This document shows positions 57,642 through 64,000 of a stretch of 64,000 nt of DNA, piece by piece. The translations under genes were made by a program, and so were the position numbers. Location of the stretch: NCBI GenBank assembly GCA_033030425.1, contig JAUFSD010000024.1, positions 1,178,001 to 1,242,000 of the forward strand, in the 5' to 3' direction. Source of the DNA: Verpa conica. Taxonomy: Eukaryota > Ascomycota > Pezizomycetes > Pezizales > Morchellaceae. Numbering within the stretch: the stretch's first letter is position 1; each line of letters opens with the position of its first letter. Under the pieces are notes generated by a model that saw only the letters and a program-made list of their open reading frames with translations, was not told the origin of the DNA and made no database searches.

Positions 57642-58380
57642 ACTCCTACCCTATAGGCTACATACGTATTTAGAGATGTAAAAACCTATCTAAAGCCCAT
57701 GAACAATCTAAATATACCTTCCTAATCATCAATCGTAGGGAATAATTTGGTGGTGGGCTTTCAAATTCACAATTATGGCGATCGCTGCTGCCCGCGTCCG
57801 CTTTAGAGTTAGAAACTCTTCCCGTAGTGAGCTTTATGGATTACACCTCCAGAACTATAAAAAGCACGCCTACCTCTGTCATTGATCTCCCCGGGGCCGC
57901 TGAAAATCTCCCTAACCCCGAGGTTACCGGTGGATCTAAGCTTAGTGTATACGATATTCATTCTAATTACGGGAGTGGAGAGTTTTACCAAATGGTTAAC
58001 AAGACTCCCATACTGATAGCGATATTGCACGTTGCGTTTCTGCTCCTATGAATTACCAACATAGAGCTATTTTTCTGCTTTCCAGTCTTTGGAATTTCGG
58101 ACTGCTTTTTTTTTCTTTCTTTCTTTTCTACTAGGAGGCTTCAAGCATGATACGTATTGCCTGGGGCCAGTGTGCATTTGACTTTTTCTTTTATTTCTGT
58201 TCCCCTGGCGCGTGTAAGTGTGATATATCATGGCTGGAATACTCTATATACTCAATGGATTAAAGATACTTGAAGAGCCACCAGCTGATGGTGAAGATCT
58301 CAGATTGGTTTAATTGTTAACTTACGCGTAGGATAACCGGGAGGCAAAGGGGGAAGAGGGAAAAGAAACCTTATAGCACT

Positions 58381-58393
58381 AGGGTTAGGGTTA
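58381..58393 (+). repeat. interstitial telomere-like motif
   Basis: AGGGTTAGGGTTA, two units, about 1.6 kb downstream of the NLR-like gene's 3' end. Confidence 0.6.
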
Positions 58394-59974
58394 ACATAAA
58401 TCCATCTAGTCTAATGATCACGTAATCTGTTGGCTTAATTCAAGTAAGCTATCCACAATAGATATAGCTCTGAGAATAAACGTTAGGCGATGAGATTTAG
58501 TCAACTCAGCAGCCGTCTCGATTAACAGCAGTACATTAGCACTCCAGGAGGGGCTAATGGATATATATAGGAAGGAGACGGAAGTCCCTCTAGATTGATA
58601 CCTCCTTGGCTAGATATATAGAATACTACGAATATACTGTATCTCTAATCTATCTTCTATTATGGTAAGTATGGCAAAACTATTGCTATGGTTCTATTGG
58701 CGTGAGTAGTCTTAAATGTGTCGCTATTTGGGGCGATATTACAGCTTTCACAGCAAGTCAAATCACTAACAAAGATGCATGGCTTGGCATGGCCTCAATA
58801 AAATCTATATTCTTTTATTAGGCTTGGGTGGTGGTTGTTTTGGGATAAAGTCTTTTTTGGCCGCAAAATATGGAACTATTCTTATAAATACCTAGTACAT
58901 TGTGAATATTACTTAGAGCATAGGATGAATAGACTAGACATAAAACTCTATTGGTATCATATATTGAAGTATTTCTCGCTGTTGGCCGAGTTGATGGAAT
59001 TACTTTTTGATTTTTTACCTAGCCCAGATTGTTGAAGTTTGGCTGGAATTTAGTGCGGCTTCGGCTCCACATCCAGATTCGGCTAGCACATTTAAGACTG
59101 TGCGCGCTATAGTTAGCATCCCGCAGCGGCTGTAGCCGTAGCCATATCTTCAGTTATCACTTGCCTCTACTGGGCTTTGCCGTTATGGAAATGATCGCCT
59201 CAGCGATAGCATTCTCGTTAGCTAGTACTAGTATGGGCTTTAGTAGCTGTGACTCGGGTTACCCACGGCCCCATCAGGACGGGCTGGGTAGTAAGAAAAT
59301 TACCTCAGGCTTGGGGAACAGAAATCTGGCCCCGCCCCTAGTCTCATAGGAACCATTTAACATAACTATCGAGCGTATATATGTAGCATAGCTAAACATC
59401 ATATGAATCTAATCGTATAATTCTTGAACTAAAGACCTAATTGAGAGCTTGAGAGACGAAAGTGGCTAAGAAAGAAGAAGAGAAAAGAAACCGAATAATA
59501 GTGGTGCAAGAAATATAATTGGGGGTAACGGGATATATCAAGGGGAGTGAGACATTTTATGAGCAAATGAGCCATTCAGCTTTCTGAAAAAAATTGGAGA
59601 TGAAAGTATCGAGGAAAGTATAGGAAGATGTTTTGATAGGCTTTGCTGGTCTACTAGGAAAGGCTGTTTAGTGTTTCTGTGACAATAACTACTCTACACA
59701 AACGCATTAGAACTGGGGTACTTTCCACATAGCATGCAAGGAAGGTCAAGGCTTCAAAGACTCACATCTCTCAAAACCTAAGGTAAATATACTCCCTAAA
59801 TGATTATAGTTGCGGCCAAAAACTAGTAAAATTCTCTCGGGTATTGACCGCCTGGATTAGATACAAAGTCGCGCCGTATAAAAGCCCGCCAACGATCAGT
59901 AGATCACACAAGAAGATGGAGGTTTGCATTATAACTAATCTTGTTTGACCTACACCATGCTTTAGCCTCTAATA

Positions 59975-62900
59975 TTAATTACTTATTAGCTGTAGGAACT
60001 TACTGTTGATGTTTGAGGTTTTTGTATTCATGACTCTGCTCCCGTGAGAGCATTCCATTAGCTCTTGTGTAGATAGCATCTCTGGAGCGATATTTTGGAC
60101 ATTTAATTGCTTTGATCTATCAAGAGCCACTGGAACGTGTTTGTTGACTTGAGATTCGGTCCCCACGAGTGTTTCCCCTATCTCTCCCGGGGTCAGGGAG
60201 GTGTCTCCACCTGGACATTGCAGAACCTGTAGTCCTGGAGTGTCTTTGTAATAATAGAGGTGCTGCGATTCATTGTCTACTACCACAGCTCCTAAAATAG
60301 CCATTTTCGTCTCGCTAGCAGCAGTCCGAAAAGCCAGTCCGATCGGTCCATCCTCTTGATGGTACGTGGCCACTCTTAAGAGAGCCATCTTGGTGATATG
60401 ACCGACACTACCCAGCAAGAAGTCAATACCTTCCTTTAGGTCCACATCCACGGCGTTGGGCGCTGGTTTGTTGGCTTGGCTGCTTCTACCCCGGAGAAAC
60501 TTGATAGCTTTCTCCCCCGCAGGACTCATTACCGCCCCCATCATCACCTTCTCAGTAATCTGACCACCTTTACTCCATAGAAACTCTAAACATTCTGTGT
60601 TCGTGTTCCATGCAGCTGCAGTCATCACTCTCTCTGTGATTCGTCCTCCTAGGGTTAGAAGGAGCTCGAGATTTGAGCTACCCGCAGAGTTCAGCGCTGC
60701 CGCCACCACTAGCGTCTCGGTGATGGAAATTGTATTTACTCTCTCCAGAAGATACTGAAGATTGTAGAAGTCTGGCGCACACCATGCTGCACAGACTAGG
60801 GTTACTTCGGTGATCGGTATCGCGCCACGGAGGTTTCTTAAAGACTTCAGCACATGCGTTCGCCCCTCGTTAGCTGCGGCCTTTAATAATATCGCCTCGG
60901 TGATTTCTGGAGGTGGGTCGGCCCGAGAGAAGAGATATTCAAGAGGTCTGCTGGAAAATGCATTCGACGCCGCTGCCTCTAGAACTGCCTCGGTGACTGA
61001 GAGGGAATTACTAGTGTTAAATAGGAGTTCGATTATTTTACTCTCGTGCCGATTCCTCGCTGCCTGTACCAGGATGGCCTCGGTAATCGGGACTGTATAT
61101 TTAGCTCTAGAGAGTAAGGCTGTAAATGCTTCTTTTAGACAGCTAGCAGCTCCCACCAGCAAAACTTCCTCGGTTACCTGAATGTTAACGTCCTTACTTA
61201 GTAGTAGTTGAACATTATCGCACATGTAGCCACTCGCCGCTGCCGCTAGTAGCACTTCCTGGGTGATAGGGATTACAGGCTCCATGGACAATAGAAATTC
61301 CAGCGATTCGGCCGTACCCGCCGCGGCCACCATAACGGCTTCGGTGATAATAGTATTATCACTGGTGCTCAACAAATATTCTAGCGTCTCCTTGCCCTGC
61401 CGATTACCCGCCGCTGCAACTAAAATCGCCTCAGTAATCGGGGCGGTAGAACTAGAGTTTTTCAATAATGTTTCCAGCAATTCTCTCGACCTTTTCACAT
61501 TTCCTGCTGCTGAAATCATTACCGACTCTGTGACTTTGCCACCTCTGCTCAATAGTGGCTCCACAAAAGAACTTCCATAGGGGCTGCTGACAGCCGCCAC
61601 AAGTATGCCCTCGGTGATTGGGATTGTGTCGTCAGCTCCTAATAAAAGGTCAAAAACCCCGTTGGTTATCTTGTTGCTCGCGGCAGCTACTAGTATTGCT
61701 TCAGTAATGAAGATATTATGCCCTTTGGTAAGTACAGAGCTTAGGATTTCCTTGCCCATCGGATTTCCTGCAACCACCACTAGAACCTCTTCGGTGAGAT
61801 AGAGGGTATTGTCGGTGCTCAAAAGGAATTCTAGTGCTCCCTTCTCACTCACTAGATAGCCCGCCGCTGCTGCCAGTACATTCTCGGTGATCTGACCATG
61901 TAGGTAATCTCCACCAAGAAGTAATTCTAGGTGTATCTTAGAGTAATATTTACTCACAACCGCTACTAGCACTGCCTCCGTGATCAGGTTATCGTGAGCT
62001 CTCATTAAGAGAATCTCTAGGGATCTGCCTCCAGACTTGTTCATCGCAGCCTCTATTAACATTCTTTCGGTGACGGCAATGATAGGCTCAATTCTGAGCA
62101 GTAACTCTAGAATATCATGGCCGTTAACAGAATTTCCCGCAGCCGCTACCACCACCTCCTCTGTCACCTGACCACCCTTGCTCAACAACAGCTCCATCAT
62201 ACCCTCATCCACATATCGACGCCTCGCCGCTCTCACCATCACTGTATTTGTGACTTGGCCCCCCGCACTGGTCAACAAGTCTAGTAATTTTTTGGCTCGT
62301 ATTATTTGCGTTGCTGCCACCATCAGCCCCTCGGTCACCCGAATACCTTTGCGGATCACAACTTCTAACGATTTATGGTCCAAGAGACCTATCGCAGCGA
62401 GCAGGACCTCCTCGGTCAATTCACCACCTCCACTCAAAAGTAACTTCAACAACCTAGGCGGCGCCAAATTTGCTACTGCAGCTATCATAACCGCCTCGGT
62501 CACTCGGCCACCTCTGCTGAGAAGCAATTGTACCTGCGCTGTTGCGGCAACCTGATTTTTCACCGCTTTGAGAAGCATCATCTCACTAACTGGGATAGAA
62601 ACGTTTTTTGCCAGTAGAAGCTCAAGCGCTTGGGCGCCGTGCTTGTTTCCAGCCGCTGCCACCAAAACTTCGGCTGTGACCTGACCCCCTTTGCTCAACA
62701 TCATCTCTAGTAACTCTTTGGTGTTCATCCAGTTCTCCGCCGCAGCCACCATCACCGCTTCGGTCACTCGGCCACCTCTATCCAGCAATACATTCACGAG
62801 TTCTGTGGGGGAACCTAAATTCCTCGCAGCCGAGGCGAGTATAGCCTCCGTAATTTGTATCGTATCGTTGTTCAACATCAAATCTAGCAATTCTGCGTCG

Positions 62901-64000
62901 ATTTTAGTCCTTCTTGCAGCCATGACCAGTACCGCTTCGGTCATCACGCCGCCATTGCTTAAGAGAATCCTCAGGGTACCGCAAGGATTGTGGCTCCCTG
63001 CTGCTCCCATCAAAACAGCCTCGGTCACCGGACCACCTTTGCTCAATAGATACTCCAATGGTTTCAAGCCATCCCAGCCGCTTGCTGCTTTGGTCATAGC
63101 CGCTTCTGTCACCCGTCCACCCTTGCTGAGTAATAACCCCAGAACCTCCGGGTCATTGAACCATTTAGCTACGTACTCAATCATACTATCCGTGATTAGG
63201 GCGTTCTCAGTTTGCTCATTGAGTAGTATCTTGACAATCTCTTCTTTGCGATTGAATACCGCGGCTGATAGGGCACTACCATTCACTCCACCTTGCTCGT
63301 TGATGTCAAATCCTTCATCCAGTAGTGCTTTTATTAGCTCAGTGAAGCCAAATAATACACAGATCTGTAACGGTGGTGTGCTTTTAAAAGCTATTTTTTC
63401 ATTGAGCATGGATACGAGGTCTATCCCGTGGCTGCTGTGGTCGTGGTAGATTTGATATGCTGAGTTCATTTTTGTGTCAGCCCGAGCCAACCTAAGGAAC
63501 GCCTCAAATAACCCCTTGTCGTTCTTTCTATCTGTCTCCTCAACATGCGCCGGCCACTGCATGGCAGCATAATAAAGGAATGGGTAGTCTTTGATTCTAG
63601 AGTAGTACTCAAGAGTGTCTTGTGCACGTGGTGGCTCCTCCCCAAATTCTTCGGACGAAAGGTAATTGAGACAGTCGATGGCCAGATGTAGGTGAGATTC
63701 TCCGTACGAGATGTGAAATGCTGAAATGGCCCCTAATTCATGTCCTGGGCCCGGGGAGTAAGAGGCAATATTGGAGTCAAACTTTTTCATCAATTCAAGG
63801 TCGATAAGAAAGTCTTTCACTGTTTGATGAACAAAGCGTACTGTATCATCACGATCTATTTTGAGCAAAGGGCCGAAAATCGCGCTGAAGAAATGCTCGG
63901 GGTTGTTCTCAACGTTATCCTGCATGACGGCGATCGAGATGTGACTAGGTTGTAATGCAATTATGATCTTCAGTTCTCCAACCTGTAAGGGACGATTCGC
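59975..64000 (-). CDS. C-terminal part of a giant NLR-like (NACHT-type) protein with ~32 degenerate repeats; 5' end cut by window
   Basis: Open frame from the window edge (64000) to the stop at 59975; at least 1341 aa. The first ATG (63925) is not the true start, because the 25 codons before it (RPLQVGELKIIIAL, then QPSHISIAV) are open and fit the winged-helix region that follows fungal NACHT domains. Next come FGPLLKIDRDDTVRFVHQTV and KDFLIDLE, typical after NACHT; the NACHT itself should lie outside. Counting from 63925, residues ~180-240 look like two ankyrin-type units (TPPLQICVLFGFTELIKALL, NGSALSAAVFNRKEEIVKIL). From ~244 to ~1197 about 32 units of 28-31 aa follow the pattern V/I-TEAVLVAAAGN...LELLLSKGG. 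A ~120-residue tail without repeats ends the protein. In fungi such proteins act in non-self recognition and regulated cell death; here that is inference. Confidence 0.85.
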   Translation of the reverse strand, partial: ANRPLQVGELKIIIALQPSHISIAVMQDNVENNPEHFFSAIFGPLLKIDRDDTVRFVHQTVKDFLIDLELMKKFDSNIASYSPGPGHELGAISAFHISYGESHLHLAIDCLNYLSSEEFGEEPPRAQDTLEYYSRIKDYPFLYYAAMQWPAHVEETDRKNDKGLFEAFLRLARADTKMNSAYQIYHDHSSHGIDLVSMLNEKIAFKSTPPLQICVLFGFTELIKALLDEGFDINEQGGVNGSALSAAVFNRKEEIVKILLNEQTENALITDSMIEYVAKWFNDPEVLGLLLSKGGRVTEAAMTKAASGWDGLKPLEYLLSKGGPVTEAVLMGAAGSHNPCGTLRILLSNGGVMTEAVLVMAARRTKIDAELLDLMLNNDTIQITEAILASAARNLGSPTELVNVLLDRGGRVTEAVMVAAAENWMNTKELLEMMLSKGGQVTAEVLVAAAGNKHGAQALELLLAKNVSIPVSEMMLLKAVKNQVAATAQVQLLLSRGGRVTEAVMIAAVANLAPPRLLKLLLSGGGELTEEVLLAAIGLLDHKSLEVVIRKGIRVTEGLMVAATQIIRAKKLLDLLTSAGGQVTNTVMVRAARRRYVDEGMMELLLSKGGQVTEEVVVAAAGNSVNGHDILELLLRIEPIIAVTERMLIEAAMNKSGGRSLEILLMRAHDNLITEAVLVAVVSKYYSKIHLELLLGGDYLHGQITENVLAAAAGYLVSEKGALEFLLSTDNTLYLTEEVLVVVAGNPMGKEILSSVLTKGHNIFITEAILVAAASNKITNGVFDLLLGADDTIPITEGILVAAVSSPYGSSFVEPLLSRGGKVTESVMISAAGNVKRSRELLETLLKNSSSTAPITEAILVAAAGNRQGKETLEYLLSTSDNTIITEAVMVAAAGTAESLEFLLSMEPVIPITQEVLLAAAASGYMCDNVQLLLSKDVNIQVTEEVLLVGAASCLKEAFTALLSRAKYTVPITEAILVQAARNRHESKIIELLFNTSNSLSVTEAVLEAAASNAFSSRPLEYLFSRADPPPEITEAILLKAAANEGRTHVLKSLRNLRGAIPITEVTLVCAAWCAPDFYNLQYLLERVNTISITETLVVAAALNSAGSSNLELLLTLGGRITERVMTAAAWNTNTECLEFLWSKGGQITEKVMMGAVMSPAGEKAIKFLRGRSSQANKPAPNAVDVDLKEGIDFLLGSVGHITKMALLRVATYHQEDGPIGLAFRTAASETKMAILGAVVVDNESQHLYYYKDTPGLQVLQCPGGDTSLTPGEIGETLVGTESQVNKHVPVALDRSKQLNVQNIAPEMLSTQELMECSHGSRVMNTKTSNINSKFLQLISN
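60340..63196 (-). repeat. in-gene array of ~32 degenerate 28-31 aa units
   Basis: The array encodes repeating helix pairs. Helix A follows V/I-T-E-A-V-L-V-A-A-A-G/S-N, and helix B ends L-E-L-L-L-S-x-G-G or a variant. No two units are identical in DNA, so the array is old or diversifying rather than freshly duplicated. Confidence 0.85.

Larger units (their letters stand above)
43011..59974. other. large gene-poor region
   Basis: About 17 kb without a confidently supported gene. It is AT-rich with dense stops. Short frames exist (for example plus 44553-44939, minus 48535-48933, plus 48780-49304, minus 49998-50387 and plus 52340-52554), but none shows a domain, signal peptide with conserved follow-up, or splice-joined family blocks. 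Four telomere-like motifs, a C-run at 43377-43389 and a CACTAGA repeat near 46850-46880 lie here. One interrupted small ORF (57189-57641) is listed separately. No recognisable transposase or reverse transcriptase was seen. Confidence 0.5.

Noticed and set aside
60810..63449. Several long plus-strand ORFs antisense to the NLR-like gene
   Set aside because: They repeat with the same period as the sense repeats (ITASVI-type words) and are a by-product of the repeat array.
63925..63925. ATG at 63925 as start of the NLR-like protein
   Set aside because: The frame is open to the window edge and the 25 codons before it look like the NACHT-linked region, so the true start is outside.

Overview
The window looks like nuclear DNA from a filamentous ascomycete (Pezizomycotina). 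The genes are split by many short introns, about 46 to 83 nt, with GT-AG borders and CTAAC/CTAAT-type branch sites close to the acceptor. The families are also typical: an RTA1-like membrane protein, a DUF6536 membrane protein, a pisatin-demethylase-like P450, a NACHT-type NLR and fungal secreted proteins. No prokaryotic operon, CRISPR array or convincing tRNA was seen. The genus cannot be fixed from the sequence; low gene density and short TTAGGG arrays are only weak hints. I rebuilt the spliced models by hand by matching reading frames across splice sites.

Layout. 0-6 kb: an acidic coiled-coil protein that may begin before the window, an unknown multi-pass membrane protein (-), and, divergent from it, a Myb/SANT-like nuclear protein (+). 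7.7-14 kb: a glycogen-binding (CBM48) protein with a Cys-repeat array and a C-terminal anchor (-), an RTA1-like lipid exporter (+), and a PAP2 lipid phosphatase (-) tail-to-tail with it. 14-17.8 kb has no gene but holds an inverted-repeat element. 17.8-20.5 kb is a four-exon DUF6536 gene (-). 23-26 kb has a hAT-like MITE with a perfect target-site duplication, then a six-exon fungal membrane protein (+) whose 3' end is tandemly duplicated. 26.8-28.4 kb is a secreted protein with a long Ala/Asp/Gly tail (-). 29.2-32.1 kb has a small coiled-coil protein (-) and an FAD amine-oxidase-like enzyme (+). 35.5-36 kb is a small eight-Cys secreted protein (-), and 39.7-41.5 kb a four-exon P450 (-). 41.5-59.9 kb is almost gene-free, with simple repeats, telomere-like motifs and one interrupted small ORF. 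60-64 kb is the C-terminal part of a giant NLR-like protein (-), cut by the window end.

The genes do not form one pathway. Loose themes are membrane lipids (RTA1 next to PAP2), secretion and surface proteins, and self/non-self recognition (NLR). The points most worth following up are the ~32-unit NLR repeat array, the tail-anchored CBM48 protein with eight single-Cys repeats, the secreted protein with a low-complexity tail, the mobile-element footprints, and seven two-unit TTAGGG motifs inside the chromosome.
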